The position numbers and the translations under genes are program-made. This document shows positions 17,622-27,154 of a stretch of 64,000 bases of DNA, in pieces. The notes beneath the pieces are model-generated. The model was given only the letters and a program-made list of their open reading frames with translations, was not told where the DNA came from and searched no databases. Position 1 is the stretch's first letter. Each line of letters opens with the position of its first letter. This DNA is from Pseudomonas crudilactis (GTDB lineage Bacteria; Pseudomonadota; Gammaproteobacteria; Pseudomonadales; Pseudomonadaceae): assembly GCF_013433315.1 (NCBI RefSeq), contig NZ_WXVV01000010.1:62001-126000 (forward strand), read 5' to 3'.

Positions 17622-18596
17622 GTGAGTCCGGGCAAAAAAATCCTCGGCCTCACAGCGTTGCTGTTAATGGTGACGCTGTGGGCCAGTTACTTTTACGTAT
17701 TCAAGGAAAACCGCAACGGCCAGCTCGGCGGCGTCGGCGAAAGCACCGCGTGGTGCGGCACGCCACCGACTACGGAAGCAGCGCTGCTGGGCAAGGATCA
17801 GTTGACCTTGCGCGTCACCAACAACCTGCGCGGCGAGTTCATGTTCAGCGGTTCCCTGGTGGTCTCTGAACGTACTTTCAACCGCTATGACCTCGCTCGC
17901 AACGAACTGCGCTTGCGTCTGGAACCGTTGCAGTGGTCCTACGGCGTCACGCCGATCTTCCTTGAGCAGGTCAAGGTGCAACCGCTGAGCCGCAACCTGT
18001 CGGCCACCAACAAAAGTGCCTACGCCGAACTTGAACCGCGCCCGATCGGCGTGCAGGGCCAGGTCACCGAATTCCCTTTTGACACCTATCGCTACGGCTA
18101 CAAACCGGTGCTCTATTACCTCAAGGGCAGCGAGCGCATCGACCTGCGTTTCAAGAACATCACCACGTTGATGGAGATGTCCAACACCTTCACACCGATC
18201 CAGAAGTACAACCGCGTCGATTACATCAACGAGAAAACCTCGATGATCCGCGACGAGGATTACAAGGCTTATGGGCCGCACGAATGTGCCTTCAGCGTTG
18301 AGCGCAAAGGCTCGTTCAAGGTTGTGGTGTTGCTGCTGCTGTTGGTGCTATGTCTGCCATTGCTGCTGGTGTTTTACCGTAATGAGCCGGGGATCGACTT
18401 CCTCGCCACGCTGTTGGGCGCGGCGATCGTGCGGGTGCTGCTGATCGGGCCGGTGCAGGATTTTCAGCTGTACAACATCGACTTCCTGTTGGGGGCGGCG
18501 ATTTTGCTGGTGGGCACGGTGTCGTTGATCAAGGCGATGCACATCAACAGCCGGCGGGAGATGGCTTTGCGCAGTGGTGAGACTTCATCCTGGTAA
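17622..18596 (+). CDS. Conserved membrane protein with large periplasmic domain (DUF4436-like topology)
   Basis: 324 residues from GTG 17622, with GGGAG eight bases upstream. One N-terminal transmembrane helix (about 5-27) is followed by a periplasmic region of about 190 residues containing two cysteines (STAWCGTPP and GPHECAFSV) that could form a disulfide, then three C-terminal helices (about 228-310; KVVVLLLLLVLCLPLLLV and two more). The FPFDTYRYGYKPVL motif and the 1+3 topology recall DUF4436, but I am not sure of the family. No functional link with the siroheme genes is evident; a 141-base gap separates them. Confidence 0.65.
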   Translation: MSPGKKILGLTALLLMVTLWASYFYVFKENRNGQLGGVGESTAWCGTPPTTEAALLGKDQLTLRVTNNLRGEFMFSGSLVVSERTFNRYDLARNELRLRLEPLQWSYGVTPIFLEQVKVQPLSRNLSATNKSAYAELEPRPIGVQGQVTEFPFDTYRYGYKPVLYYLKGSERIDLRFKNITTLMEMSNTFTPIQKYNRVDYINEKTSMIRDEDYKAYGPHECAFSVERKGSFKVVVLLLLLVLCLPLLLVFYRNEPGIDFLATLLGAAIVRVLLIGPVQDFQLYNIDFLLGAAILLVGTVSLIKAMHINSRREMALRSGETSSW

Positions 18597-18615
18597 TCGG
18601 GTGAATCCTTAAGAG

Positions 18616-18922
18616 CCCCTCACCCTAACCCTCTCCCGGAGGGAGAGGGGACTGAACGAGGTGTCTGGCGTCCTGCACCGACGTGAAAGACCGAGCCGAT
18701 TATGGATTCAAAGCGAATCGGTCACGTCGGTGTATCTCTTGAATCTCCCCCAATCGGTCCCTCTACCTCTGGCAGAGGGGACTGACCGAGGTGTCTGTCG
18801 TCCTGCACCGACGTGAAAGACCGAGTCGATTATGGATTCAAAGCCAATCGCTCACGTCGGTGTATCTCTTGAATATCCCCCATTCGGTCCCCTCTACCTC
18901 TGGGAGAGGGCTAGGGTGAGGG
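18616..18922. repeat. Long palindromic intergenic element, copy 2, with a 130-base tandem duplication
   Basis: The outer ends are inverted CCCTCACCCTAACCCTCTCC and GGGAGAGGGCTAGGGTGAGG. Inside, 18645-18774 and 18775-18904 are near-identical 130-base direct repeats differing at only a few positions. Each carries the core GACCGAG(C/T)CGATTATGGATTCAA, which on the other strand is the core of copy 3 (36623-36871). No coding potential. Confidence 0.85.
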
Positions 18923-19207
18923 AAGACAATCTCCAGCCAATCACTTGGTTCATCTGCTTCCAGCCCTGCAAAAGCACTTGCGGGCGTTCCGGCTCAACTT
19001 GCTCCAGTGCAGCCGACTCTTGAAGTTCACGCATTGCCAAGTGCTCAATGCAGCGTTGCCGGATGCTCGACGTCTTTCAAATGACGCATGTGATCCACCG
19101 CGCAGCCTTGCGTGAATATTGTGCTTTGCAATCGCAATTACTGAGGTTTTAGCTATACCTGTAATTCCCCCGGACAAAGTTTTCGGCCTTCTGACAGGAG
19201 TTACAGC
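18923..19207. other. Intergenic region before the DUF3313 lipoprotein gene
   Basis: I see no convincing gene. A 75-codon frame on the minus strand has no family resemblance or ribosome site. The last 70 bases contain the lipoprotein leader with GACAGGAG nine bases before its ATG. Confidence 0.4.
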
Positions 19208-19885
19208 ATGAAGCTAGCAGTGATGATGGGCACTCTGTGCATTGCCACCGTCGCAATGGTGGGTTGTTCCAGCAAAACCGTCGACCCGAAAGAGTACTCA
19301 GGCTTCCTCAAGGACTACAGTCAGCTCAAGGAGGCCAAATCGCCGTCCGGTGCCGAGGTGATGCGCTGGATCGATCCAAAGGTCGACATCAAGAAATTCA
19401 CCAGTGTGTACATCGAACCGACTCAGCTCTACCCGAAACCGCAACCGACCGCGAAGATCTCCCAGCAGACCCTCAATGGCATCACCTCCTACTACGATCA
19501 GGCGCTCAAACGTGAGATCGGTAAAGACTTGCCGCTGGCCACCGGCCCGGGCCCAGGCGTGATTGTGGTGCGCGCGGCGATCACCGCCGTGAGCAGCAAG
19601 ACCGAAGGCCTGCACGCGTATGAAGTGATTCCGATCGCTCTGGTCGCCGCAGCGGTCAGCACCGCCAGCGGTATTCGCGATCAGGAAACTACATTGGCCA
19701 CCGAAGCGGTGTTTCTCGATGGCGCGAATAACAAGGTCGTCGCGCAAGTGGTGCGCAAAGGTACCGGCAAGCCGTTGGAAAATGACAAGCAGGCGATGAC
19801 GGCGAATGACGTCAAACCTGTGATCGATGGATGGGCCTCAGACCTGCGTCAGTCGTATCTCAAGTTGAAGTCAGGGTCCAAATGA
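19208..19885 (+). CDS. DUF3313 family lipoprotein
   Basis: 225 residues. The signal peptide ends in a lipobox (MVGCSS, cysteine near 20), so it should be lipidated and envelope-anchored. The mature part has PSGAEVMRWIDPKVD, FTSVYIEPTQLYP and a late Ala-rich hydrophobic stretch (VIPIALVAAAVSTASGI), typical of DUF3313 lipoproteins of Proteobacteria. The function is unknown. ACAGGAG lies upstream of ATG 19208. It is a single-gene unit followed by a REP doublet. Confidence 0.85.
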   Translation: MKLAVMMGTLCIATVAMVGCSSKTVDPKEYSGFLKDYSQLKEAKSPSGAEVMRWIDPKVDIKKFTSVYIEPTQLYPKPQPTAKISQQTLNGITSYYDQALKREIGKDLPLATGPGPGVIVVRAAITAVSSKTEGLHAYEVIPIALVAAAVSTASGIRDQETTLATEAVFLDGANNKVVAQVVRKGTGKPLENDKQAMTANDVKPVIDGWASDLRQSYLKLKSGSK

Positions 19886-19904
19886 TTCAGCGCAGTTGAT
19901 GGCC

Positions 19905-19999
19905 CCATCGCGGGCAAGCCACTCCCACAGGGTTCGGCGTTGTGAATACGATTTTTGATTCACATCGTTCCCTGTGGGAGCGGGCTTGCCCGCGATGGC
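19905..19999. repeat. REP doublet (GCGGGCAAGCC variant)
   Basis: Facing arms CCATCGCGGGCAAGCC and GGCTTGCCCGCGATGG. This REP sub-type differs in the arm core from the GCGAGCAAGCTCGC type seen elsewhere in the window. Confidence 0.9.
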
Positions 20000-20012
20000 A
20001 TTTGCTCAGGCG

Positions 20013-20192
20013 CTACATCATTGCCCGGTAAACCAGCGAAAGTAAGGATTCCCTCCATCCCAACGCGGCACGGTAGTTGACCCAAGCGGCCGAGCCAATG
20101 CCGACGTCCTGCAAGGTGCTGCGCACAATGTCCTTCTGGAAGCGCTCGGTGATTTTCGATCGTCCGATCGCGGTTCGAGCCTTCGGCAGCTC
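20013..20192 (-). pseudogene. Possible C-terminal remnant of an unidentified gene
   Basis: Read on the minus strand, 20192 to 20013 is an open frame of 59 codons ending in TAG. The stretch ERFQKDIVRSTLQDVGIGSA, continuing AAWVNYRAALGWRESLLS, has Pseudomonas-like codon use and amphipathic character. There is no start codon or ribosome site: the 5' side runs into a CCTTCGGCAGCTC repeat arm and a stop. I cannot name the parent family. It may be a truncated gene tail or chance coding. Confidence 0.4.
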
Positions 20193-20280
20193 TTACATAT
20201 GCGTATTTCAATTCGGGATGTTTAAAGGTTGTTTCGATTTTGCGGAACGTTCCCACAAGGTTTTCAGGTTGTCCGTCGGA

Positions 20281-20541
20281 CGTCGGGTCTCTAGCCTGTG
20301 TTCGTCGCTGCCAAATCAGCGACCGGGACTGGAAACCCCGACGGGTATTAGTGGCGCGTACACGCCTTTCATAACGTATCCTTGCGCACTTCGAATGTGT
20401 GCAGTCCGTTATGGCGGCTGTGCGCGGGAGACCTTCGGGTCGACCGGGTCGCCGCTGCCCGGGTTTCCAACCTGCGTACAGCTGCCACCTCTTCGTCCGG
20501 AAACCGAATGGGACAGCTCCAACTTTCAGCGGAGTTACACC
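20281..20541 (+). other. Long, hairpin-rich leader of the DUF6124 gene
   Basis: It contains a perfect seven-base stem GTCGCTG/CAGCGAC (20304-20323, loop CCAAAT), then GGG/CCC pairs around 20325-20340 and several GC-rich inverted segments up to 20470. The last 20 bases hold the ribosome site GGAG before ATG 20542. The leader is also open in the same phase as the gene. Similar complex leaders precede other small Pseudomonas DUF3077/DUF6124 genes in my recollection; a cis-regulatory RNA is inference. Confidence 0.4.
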
Positions 20542-20910
20542 ATGAAAAAACCAACACCCAATCCCCCAGAATCAGACGCCAACACCACATCCCCCTACGC
20601 CTCAATCGACAGTAAAAAACTTCACGAAGCCGCCGACCGCGCCCTCGACTACTACCTCACTCCCGCCGCCCGCATCATGTCCAGCGCCAACGAGCCGGAA
20701 CCCATGTACCTCGCCAATCCCAGATACAACACCGAATCCCTGCTCGCCAACGCCAGCGAAACCCTCGGCTCGGCCAGCGAGATGCTGATCAACTTCGCCG
20801 CCTCGCTGGAAACCTCGCAGCGCAAGACCGCACTGGGGATCGCACAGGTCGTCATGCTGGGGGAACTCGCGGTGAATCAAGCCCTCGATCACGTCGAACT
20901 CAAAAACTGA
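20542..20910 (+). CDS. DUF6124 family protein
   Basis: 122 residues from ATG 20542 with GGAGTTACACC upstream. A disordered Pro/Asn-rich N-terminus precedes AADRALDYYL and the family-typical helical block NTESLLANASETLGSASEML, then LGIAQVVMLGELAVNQALDH. DUF6124/DUF3077 proteins are small, nearly Pseudomonas-specific, often multicopy, and of unknown function. The extended in-phase frame back to 20077 lacks protein-like composition and is not used. Confidence 0.85.
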   Translation: MKKPTPNPPESDANTTSPYASIDSKKLHEAADRALDYYLTPAARIMSSANEPEPMYLANPRYNTESLLANASETLGSASEMLINFAASLETSQRKTALGIAQVVMLGELAVNQALDHVELKN

Positions 20911-20912
20911 TC

Positions 20913-21038
20913 GCTCTTGAATGATCATTCCCACGCTCTGCGTGGGAATGCGGCCCTTGACGCTCTGCGTCAAATTCGCAAGCTGGAACGCGGAGCGTCC
21001 CTTGAGGCGTTCCCACGCAGAGCGTGGGAACGATCAAG
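20913..21038. repeat. Inverted-repeat intergenic element (GTGGGAACGATC type)
   Basis: The left arm ATGATCATTCCCACGCTCTG and right arm CAGAGCGTGGGAACGATC enclose a second nested pair (GACGCTCTGCGTC). This is a compact, MITE-like hairpin element common in Pseudomonas intergenic DNA, directly after the DUF6124 stop. Confidence 0.85.
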
Positions 21039-21088
21039 ATCCGCTCTATGCCCGAGTGATCGATTCTGTAGCTGTCGAATGAAATGAG

Positions 21089-21152
21089 GCTGTGATCTTT
21101 TGACTTTGCTTTTTGAGATCAAAAGATCGCAGCCTTCGGCAGCTCCTACATG
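21089..21152. repeat. Half/degenerate copy of the GATCGCAGCCTTCGGCAGCTCCTAC element
   Basis: The right arm is intact (AAAAGATCGCAGCCTTCGGC onward) but the left arm is truncated to GCTGTGATCTTTTGA. The intact version is at 41827-41905. Confidence 0.8.
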
Positions 21153-21164
21153 GGGATATCCGGT

Positions 21165-21590
21165 TCAGCTGTTTTTCTTGGCTTGTTCGCGAACGCGTTC
21201 TTCTTGTTCCCGCGCTTCGGGGGTGAACTCGGCGCCGAAGTCTTCGGCAGAAAATATCTGGCGGATTTCAATATCAGAATCGCCTGACATTGGATTAGGG
21301 CAGCGCTTGACCCATTCGATGGCTTCTTCTTTCGATTTCACTTCCCAGATCCAGTAACCCGCCACCAGTTCTTTGGTCTCGATGAACGGCCCGTCGATGA
21401 CCGTGCGTTTGTCGCCGGAGAAATGCACGCGAGCGCCTTTGCTGCTCGGGTGCAGGCCGTCGCAATCGATCAGGATACCGGCCTTGACCAGTTCTTCGTT
21501 GAAGTTGCCCATGGCGGTGATCAGCTCTTCGCTGGGCATGATGCCGGCTTCCGAATCGGCGCTGGCTTTGACAAGGATCATGAATCGCAT
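21165..21590 (-). CDS. YciI family protein (DGPF domain)
   Basis: 141 residues. MRFMILVKA opens a ferredoxin-like fold and the family signature DGPFIETKELVAGYWIWEVK is present, followed by AIEWVKRCP. YciI-like proteins are small dimeric alpha/beta proteins, sometimes encoded near sigma-70-type ECF factors, and usually of unknown activity. A charged tail of about 25 residues (EAREQEERVREQAKK) extends past the core. No ECF sigma gene is adjacent here. Confidence 0.88.
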   Translation of the reverse strand: MRFMILVKASADSEAGIMPSEELITAMGNFNEELVKAGILIDCDGLHPSSKGARVHFSGDKRTVIDGPFIETKELVAGYWIWEVKSKEEAIEWVKRCPNPMSGDSDIEIRQIFSAEDFGAEFTPEAREQEERVREQAKKNS

Positions 21591-21693
21591 GGCGGGTACT
21601 CCGTGAGTTTGGTGGGATTCATTGCTTAGTCGAACGGGTTAGCGCTGAATCGACAGGGGCTCTAAATAAAAGACCAACAACACCGCAGAATCC

Positions 21694-21787
21694 AATGTGG
21701 GAGCGAGCCTGCTCGCGAAGAGGTCGTCACATTCAACATTTATGCTGACTGATCCGGCGCCTTCGCGAGCAGGCTCGCTCCCACATG
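21694..21787. repeat. REP doublet (inverted pair)
   Basis: Facing GTGGGAGCGAGCCTGCTC arms between the divergent YciI and tpx genes. Confidence 0.9.
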
Positions 21788-21802
21788 GGAATTGTGCTGG
21801 TT

Positions 21803-21812
21803 TTGTATACAA
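21803..21812. promoter_or_regulatory. TTGTATACAA palindrome upstream of tpx
   Basis: A perfect ten-base palindrome in an AT-rich stretch 115 bases before the tpx ATG. It is the right size for a dimeric (for example GntR-type) repressor half-site pair, or could simply be part of the promoter. Nothing more can be concluded from one site. Confidence 0.25.
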
Positions 21813-21927
21813 TTTTTCGCGCGACCACCCAACAATTTCATTAAAGGGCATAGGTCCTTGAAACATTTCGTGGTTAACTTCGGCCTCTTGCATGCTTTCC
21901 AATCAAAACATCAGAAGGACTCAAGTC

Positions 21928-22428
21928 ATGGCTCAAGTCACCCTTAAAGGCAATCCGGTTCAAGTCAACGGCCAGTTGCCACAAGCCGGTTCCAAGGCGC
22001 CAGCCTTTTCTCTGGTTGCCGGCAATCTGTCCGACGTCACCCTGAAAGACTTTGCCGGCAAGCGCAAAGTGCTGAACATCTTCCCAAGCGTCGACACCCC
22101 GACCTGCGCCACTTCCGTGCGCAAGTTCAACGCTCAGGCCAACGAAGTAGCAAACACCGTAGTGCTGTGCATCTCGGCTGACCTGCCGTTCGCCCAAGCG
22201 CGTTTCTGCGGCGCCGAAGGCCTGGAAAACGTACAGAACCTGTCGACCCTGCGCGGTGCCGAGTTCATCGAGAACTACGGCGTGGCCATCGCTGACGGCC
22301 CGCTGAAAGGCCTGACCGCTCGCGCAGTCGTGGTTCTGGACGAAAACGACAACGTCCTGCACAGCGAACTGGTCAAGGAAATCGCTGAAGAGCCTAACTA
22401 CGAAGCGGCACTGTCCGTTCTCAAGTAA
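21928..22428 (+). CDS. tpx: Thiol peroxidase (Tpx, atypical 2-Cys peroxiredoxin)
   Basis: 166 residues from ATG 21928, with AGAAGGAC upstream. The peroxidatic cysteine lies in [15 protein letters not shown] (about residue 61) and the resolving cysteine in [11 protein letters not shown] (about 95), the diagnostic Tpx pair. It reduces lipid and alkyl hydroperoxides using thioredoxin, probably in the cytosol as there is no signal peptide. Monocistronic: a rho-independent terminator follows within 20 bases. Confidence 0.96.
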   Translation: MAQVTLKGNPVQVNGQLPQAGSKAPAFSLVAGNLSDVTLKDFAGKRKVLNIFPSVDTPTCATSVRKFNAQANEVANTVVLCISADLPFAQARFCGAEGLENVQNLSTLRGAEFIENYGVAIADGPLKGLTARAVVVLDENDNVLHSELVKEIAEEPNYEAALSVLK

Positions 22429-22445
22429 GCGCTTTTACAATTGTT

Positions 22446-22475
22446 AACGGCCTGGCCCTGTCCAGGCCGTTTTCA
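22446..22475 (+). terminator. Rho-independent terminator of tpx
   Basis: The stem ACGGCCTGG/CCAGGCCGT with loop CCCTGT is followed by TTTTC, 18 bases after the tpx stop. Confidence 0.85.
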
Positions 22476-22603
22476 TTTGTGTATCAGTGTTTTGCCTCAC
22501 ACCTTGAAACGTAAGTTGAAGGTAAATTGCCGGTAAAGCTGCTTTGCTAATTCCCCATCAGTGCTTATCGTTCAGCCTCCCGTAAAAGAAGCCCACGCGC
22601 CCA

Positions 22604-23911
22604 ATGGTTAATCACTCCATGCAATCGTCCCCTCGTAACTCCCGTCGCTGGCTGATCAGCCTGCTTGTCCTGTTGGTGATCGCTGTCCTGTGCTGGAAAT
22701 TCTGGCCCGCCGGTTCAGCCCACAAAGAGGGCACTGACAAGGCTGCGGCCGGGCACACCGGGCGTTCGGGGATGATGCGGCCGGGCTTCGGTGGCGGTAC
22801 GGGGCCGATTCCGGTGCGCGTGGCGCCGGCGGTTACTGGCGATTTCCCGCTGTACTACAAGGCGCTGGGCACCGTGACCGCGCTCAACACCATCAATGTG
22901 CGCAGCCGGGTGGGCGGCGAGCTGGTCAAGATCAATTTCGAAGAAGGGCAGATGGTCAAGGCCGGCGACCTGTTGGCCGAGATTGATCCACGTCCGTACC
23001 AGAACGCCTTGCTGCAGGCCGAAGGCACTTTGCTGCAGAATCAGGCACAACTGAAAAACGCTCAGGTCGACGTCGAGCGTTATCGCGGTCTGTACAAAGA
23101 GGACAGCATCGCCAAACAGACCCTGGATACCGCCGAAGCGCTGGTCGGCCAGTATCTGGGCACGGTCAAGACCAATCAGGCAGCGGTCAACGATGCCAAG
23201 CTCAATCTCGAATTCACCAAGATCCGCGCGCCGATTGCCGGTCGCGTCGGTCTGCGTCAGGTTGACGTCGGTAACCTCGTCACCGCCAACGACACCACGT
23301 TTCTCGCGGTGATCACCCAGACGCAACCGATCAGCGTCGCTTTCACCTTGCCGGAAAACAGCCTCGAAACCGTGCTCGCCCGCTATCGCAGCGGCGCCAA
23401 GCTGCCGGCCGAGGCGTGGGACCGCGGCGACACCAAACTGCAAGCCACCGGCGTGCTGCAAAGCCTCGACAACCAGATCGACGTCGCCACCGGCACCCTG
23501 AAGTTCAAGGCCCGTTACGAAAACCGCGATCAGGCGCTGTTCCCCAACCAGTTCGTCAACGTTCACTTGCTCGCTGACACGCTGAAAGGCGTGGTGCTGG
23601 CACCGTCAGCGGCCATCCAGTTCGGCACCAACGGCACCTTCGTCTATGCACTGGATGGCGACAGGAAAGTCACCATTCGCCAATTGAAGATCGGCGCCAG
23701 TGATGGCGAAAACACCGTGGTCACCGAAGGCCTGGCCGCCGGCGACCGCGTTGTGCTGGAAGGTACCGACCGCCTCAAGGAAGGCAGTGAAGTGGAAGTG
23801 GTCAACGACAGCAACCAAGTACCGACCACCCCGACCGAACACCTGCAAGGCAAATCTGCCGCCACCCCGACTGACGCTGCTGTCTCCGACAAGGCCAAGA
23901 AGGGCGCATGA
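22604..23911 (+). CDS. muxA: RND efflux periplasmic adaptor subunit MuxA
   Basis: 435 residues (ATG 22604; ATG 22619 is an alternative, neither with a strong ribosome site). An N-terminal transmembrane anchor (about 17-33) precedes a Gly/Met-rich linker, the first barrel-sandwich half ([20 protein letters not shown]), a helical hairpin (about 120-190), the second half ([18 protein letters not shown]), a beta-barrel and a membrane-proximal domain, then an Ala/Lys tail. It bridges two RND pumps to the outer-membrane channel. One adaptor followed by two RND pumps and an outer-membrane factor is the MuxABC-OpmB (MdtABC-type) arrangement. It overlaps muxB by four bases. Confidence 0.92.
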   Translation: MVNHSMQSSPRNSRRWLISLLVLLVIAVLCWKFWPAGSAHKEGTDKAAAGHTGRSGMMRPGFGGGTGPIPVRVAPAVTGDFPLYYKALGTVTALNTINVRSRVGGELVKINFEEGQMVKAGDLLAEIDPRPYQNALLQAEGTLLQNQAQLKNAQVDVERYRGLYKEDSIAKQTLDTAEALVGQYLGTVKTNQAAVNDAKLNLEFTKIRAPIAGRVGLRQVDVGNLVTANDTTFLAVITQTQPISVAFTLPENSLETVLARYRSGAKLPAEAWDRGDTKLQATGVLQSLDNQIDVATGTLKFKARYENRDQALFPNQFVNVHLLADTLKGVVLAPSAAIQFGTNGTFVYALDGDRKVTIRQLKIGASDGENTVVTEGLAAGDRVVLEGTDRLKEGSEVEVVNDSNQVPTTPTEHLQGKSAATPTDAAVSDKAKKGA

Positions 23912-26900
23912 ACATTTCGCGGCTGTTCATCCTCCGACCGGTAGCCACCACCCTGAGCATGCTGGCCATTGTTCTGGCCGGCCTGATCGCTTACCGCCTG
24001 CTGCCGGTGTCGGCGCTGCCGCAGGTCGACTACCCGACCATCCGCGTCATGACCCTTTATCCCGGCGCCAGCCCGGACGTGATGACTAGTGCCGTGACCG
24101 CGCCGCTCGAGCGCCAGTTCGGGCAGATGCCGGGCCTCACGCAAATGGCCTCGACCAGCTCCGGCGGTGCGTCGGTGCTGACCCTGCGTTTCAGCCTCGA
24201 CATCAACATGGACGTCGCCGAACAACAGGTGCAAGCCGCGATCAACGCCGCGACCAATCTGCTGCCAACCGATTTGCCGGCGCCGCCGGTGTACAACAAG
24301 GTCAACCCGGCGGACACCCCGGTGCTGACCCTGGCGATCACCTCGAAAACCATGTTGCTGCCCAAACTCAATGACCTGGTCGATACGCGCATGGCGCAGA
24401 AAATCGCCCAGATCAGCGGCGTCGGCATGGTCAGCATTGCCGGCGGTCAGCGTCAGGCGGTGCGAATCAAGGTCAACCCGGAGGCGCTGGCGGCCAACAG
24501 CCTGAACCTGTCCGACGTGCGCACCTTGATCGGTGCTTCCAACGTCAACCAGCCGAAAGGCAACTTCGACGGCCCGACCCGGGTGTCGATGCTCGACGCC
24601 AACGATCAGCTGACCTCGCCCGAGGACTACGCCAACCTGATCCTCGCCTACAAGAACGGCGCGCCGTTGCGACTCAAGGACGTGGCGGAAATCGTCGACG
24701 GCGCCGAGAACGAACGTCTCGCAGCGTGGGCCAACCAGAATCAGGCCGTGTTGCTGAACATTCAGCGTCAGCCGGGTGCCAACGTGATTGAGGTGGTCGA
24801 CCGCATCAAGGCGCTGCTGCCGAGCATCACCGACAACCTGCCGGCCGGCCTCGAAGTGACGGTGCTGACCGACCGCACGCAGACCATTCGCGCCTCGGTC
24901 ACCGACGTACAACACGAATTGCTCATCGCCATCGCCCTGGTGGTGATGGTGACCTTCCTGTTCCTGCGCCGCGCCAGTGCCACGATCATTCCATCGGTGG
25001 CCGTGCCTCTGTCGCTGATCGGCACTTTCGGCGTGATGTATCTGGCCGGCTTCTCGGTTAACAACCTGACCTTGATGGCGCTGACCATTGCCACCGGTTT
25101 CGTGGTCGACGACGCCATCGTCATGCTCGAGAACATCGCGCGCTTCATCGAAGAGGGCGACAGCCCGATGCAAGCGGCGCTTAAGGGCGCCAAGCAGATC
25201 GGCTTCACCCTGATTTCCCTGACCCTGTCGCTGATCGCAGTATTGATTCCGTTGCTGTTCATGGCCGACGTGGTCGGGCGGCTGTTCCGCGAGTTCGCCA
25301 TCACCCTGGCCGTGGCGATCCTGATTTCGCTGGTGGTCTCGCTGACCCTGACGCCGATGATGTGCGCGCGTCTGCTCAAACGCGAACCGGAAGAACACGA
25401 GCAGGGCCGTTTCTATCGGGCCAGTGGCGCGGTGATTGACTGGATGATTGCCGAGTACGGGCGGATGCTGCGCTGGGTGCTCAAGCACCAGCCGCTCACC
25501 CTGCTGGTGGCCATCGCTACGCTGGGGTTGACCGTGTTCCTCTATATGGTCGTGCCGAAAGGCTTCTTCCCGGTGCAGGACACCGGGGTGATTCAGGGCA
25601 TTTCCGAAGCGCCGCAGTCGATCTCCTTCGCCGCGATGGGCGAGCGTCAGCAGCAACTGGCGAAAATCATTCTGCAAGATCCGGCGGTGCAGAGCCTGTC
25701 GTCCTACATCGGTGTCGACGGCGATAACGCCACGCTCAACAGCGGCCGCTTGCTAATCAACCTCAAGCCCCATGGCGATCGCGATCTAAGCGCCACTGAA
25801 GTGATTGCGCGCCTGCAACCGCAATTGGACAAACTGGTCGGCATCCGCCTGTTCATGCAGCCGGTGCAGGACCTGACCATCGAAGACCGTGTCAGCCGGA
25901 CCCAGTATCAGTTCAGCATGTCCTCGCCGGATTCCGAACTGCTCAGCCAGTGGAGCGGGCGACTGGTCGAAGCGCTGGCCCAACGGCCGGAATTGACCGA
26001 CGTTGCCAGTGATTTGCAGGACAAGGGTTTACAGGTCTATCTGGTGATCGACCGCGATGCCGCCTCACGCCTTGGCGTTTCGGTGGCGAACATCACCGAT
26101 GCGCTCTATGACGCTTTTGGCCAGCGGCAGATCTCGACCATTTACACCCAGGCCAGCCAGTACCGCGTGGTGCTGCAAGCCCAGGCCGGAGAGAAGATCG
26201 GCCCGCAGGCGCTGGACCAGATTCACGTCAAGACCACCGATGACGCGCAGGTACGCCTGTCGAGTCTGGCTCATATCGAGGAGCGTCAGGCGCAACTGGC
26301 GATCACCCATATCGGCCAGTTCCCGGCGGTAATGATGTCGTTCAACCTCGCGCCCGGTGTGGCGCTGGGGCATGCGGTCGACATCATCGAACAGGTGCAG
26401 AAGGACATCGGCATGCCCGTCGGCGTGCAGACCCAGTTCCAGGGCGCGGCCGAAGCGTTCCAGGCTTCGCTGTCGAGCACCTTGCTGCTGATTCTGGCGG
26501 CGGTGGTGACCATGTACATCGTGCTCGGCGTGCTGTACGAGAGCTACATTCACCCGATCACCATTCTCTCGACCTTGCCGTCGGCGGCGGTCGGTGCCTT
26601 GCTGGCGTTGCTGCTCAGCGGCAATGATCTGGGCATGATCGCGATCATCGGCATCATCCTGCTGATCGGTATCGTCAAGAAGAACGCGATCATGATGATC
26701 GACTTCGCCCTCGATGCTGAGCGCACGCAAGGCATGGCGCCGGAACAGGCGATCTATCAGGCGGCGTTGTTGCGCTTCCGGCCGATTCTGATGACCACGC
26801 TGGCGGCGCTGTTTGGTGCGGTGCCGTTGATGCTCGCCACGGGCTCAGGTGCTGAATTGCGTCAGCCGCTGGGTCTGGTGATGGTCGGTGGTTTGCTGGT

Positions 26901-27009
26901 CAGCCAGGTGCTGACGCTGTTCACCACGCCAGTGATCTACCTGTATTTCGACCGCCTCGGTCGGCGCTTTGGCAAGACCAATGCTGACACTGAAGAGGTG
27001 TCGGTATGA
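23908..27009 (+). CDS. muxB: RND multidrug efflux permease MuxB
   Basis: 1033 residues with 12 transmembrane helices and two large periplasmic loops. Helix 4 carries the proton-relay pair in [16 protein letters not shown]. The start [17 protein letters not shown] and [11 protein letters not shown] are typical of the MdtB/MuxB subgroup. It works as a heteromultimer with MuxC, exporting aztreonam, novobiocin, macrolides and similar compounds in P. aeruginosa. Unlike most mdtB/mdtC or mux pairs, muxC does not follow immediately: a REP doublet of about 100 bases intervenes. Confidence 0.94.
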   Translation: MNISRLFILRPVATTLSMLAIVLAGLIAYRLLPVSALPQVDYPTIRVMTLYPGASPDVMTSAVTAPLERQFGQMPGLTQMASTSSGGASVLTLRFSLDINMDVAEQQVQAAINAATNLLPTDLPAPPVYNKVNPADTPVLTLAITSKTMLLPKLNDLVDTRMAQKIAQISGVGMVSIAGGQRQAVRIKVNPEALAANSLNLSDVRTLIGASNVNQPKGNFDGPTRVSMLDANDQLTSPEDYANLILAYKNGAPLRLKDVAEIVDGAENERLAAWANQNQAVLLNIQRQPGANVIEVVDRIKALLPSITDNLPAGLEVTVLTDRTQTIRASVTDVQHELLIAIALVVMVTFLFLRRASATIIPSVAVPLSLIGTFGVMYLAGFSVNNLTLMALTIATGFVVDDAIVMLENIARFIEEGDSPMQAALKGAKQIGFTLISLTLSLIAVLIPLLFMADVVGRLFREFAITLAVAILISLVVSLTLTPMMCARLLKREPEEHEQGRFYRASGAVIDWMIAEYGRMLRWVLKHQPLTLLVAIATLGLTVFLYMVVPKGFFPVQDTGVIQGISEAPQSISFAAMGERQQQLAKIILQDPAVQSLSSYIGVDGDNATLNSGRLLINLKPHGDRDLSATEVIARLQPQLDKLVGIRLFMQPVQDLTIEDRVSRTQYQFSMSSPDSELLSQWSGRLVEALAQRPELTDVASDLQDKGLQVYLVIDRDAASRLGVSVANITDALYDAFGQRQISTIYTQASQYRVVLQAQAGEKIGPQALDQIHVKTTDDAQVRLSSLAHIEERQAQLAITHIGQFPAVMMSFNLAPGVALGHAVDIIEQVQKDIGMPVGVQTQFQGAAEAFQASLSSTLLLILAAVVTMYIVLGVLYESYIHPITILSTLPSAAVGALLALLLSGNDLGMIAIIGIILLIGIVKKNAIMMIDFALDAERTQGMAPEQAIYQAALLRFRPILMTTLAALFGAVPLMLATGSGAELRQPLGLVMVGGLLVSQVLTLFTTPVIYLYFDRLGRRFGKTNADTEEVSV

Positions 27010-27028
27010 CTTCGCGAGCATCACACAT

Positions 27029-27126
27029 CCCTTGTGGGAGCGAGCCTGCTCGCGAAAGCGGCCTGTCAGGCAACATCATTGTTGAATACAAGATTGCATT
27101 CGCGAGCAGGCTCGCTCCCACAGGGA
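27029..27126. repeat. REP doublet inside the mux operon
   Basis: Facing REP arms occupy most of the 145-base gap between muxB and muxC. They can fold in the mRNA and may change the relative expression of the two pump subunits. Confidence 0.9.
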
Positions 27127-27154
27127 TCTGCGGTGAAGGCGGAGATCGTGTTCG

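Noticed and set aside
18950..19177. 75-codon minus-strand frame before the DUF3313 gene
   Set aside because: No ribosome site, no recognisable family, and Cys/Arg-rich composition typical of non-coding high-GC DNA.
20077..20541. In-phase N-terminal extension of the DUF6124 gene
   Set aside because: The extension lacks protein-like composition, has no ribosome site at 20077, and a good GGAG precedes ATG 20542.
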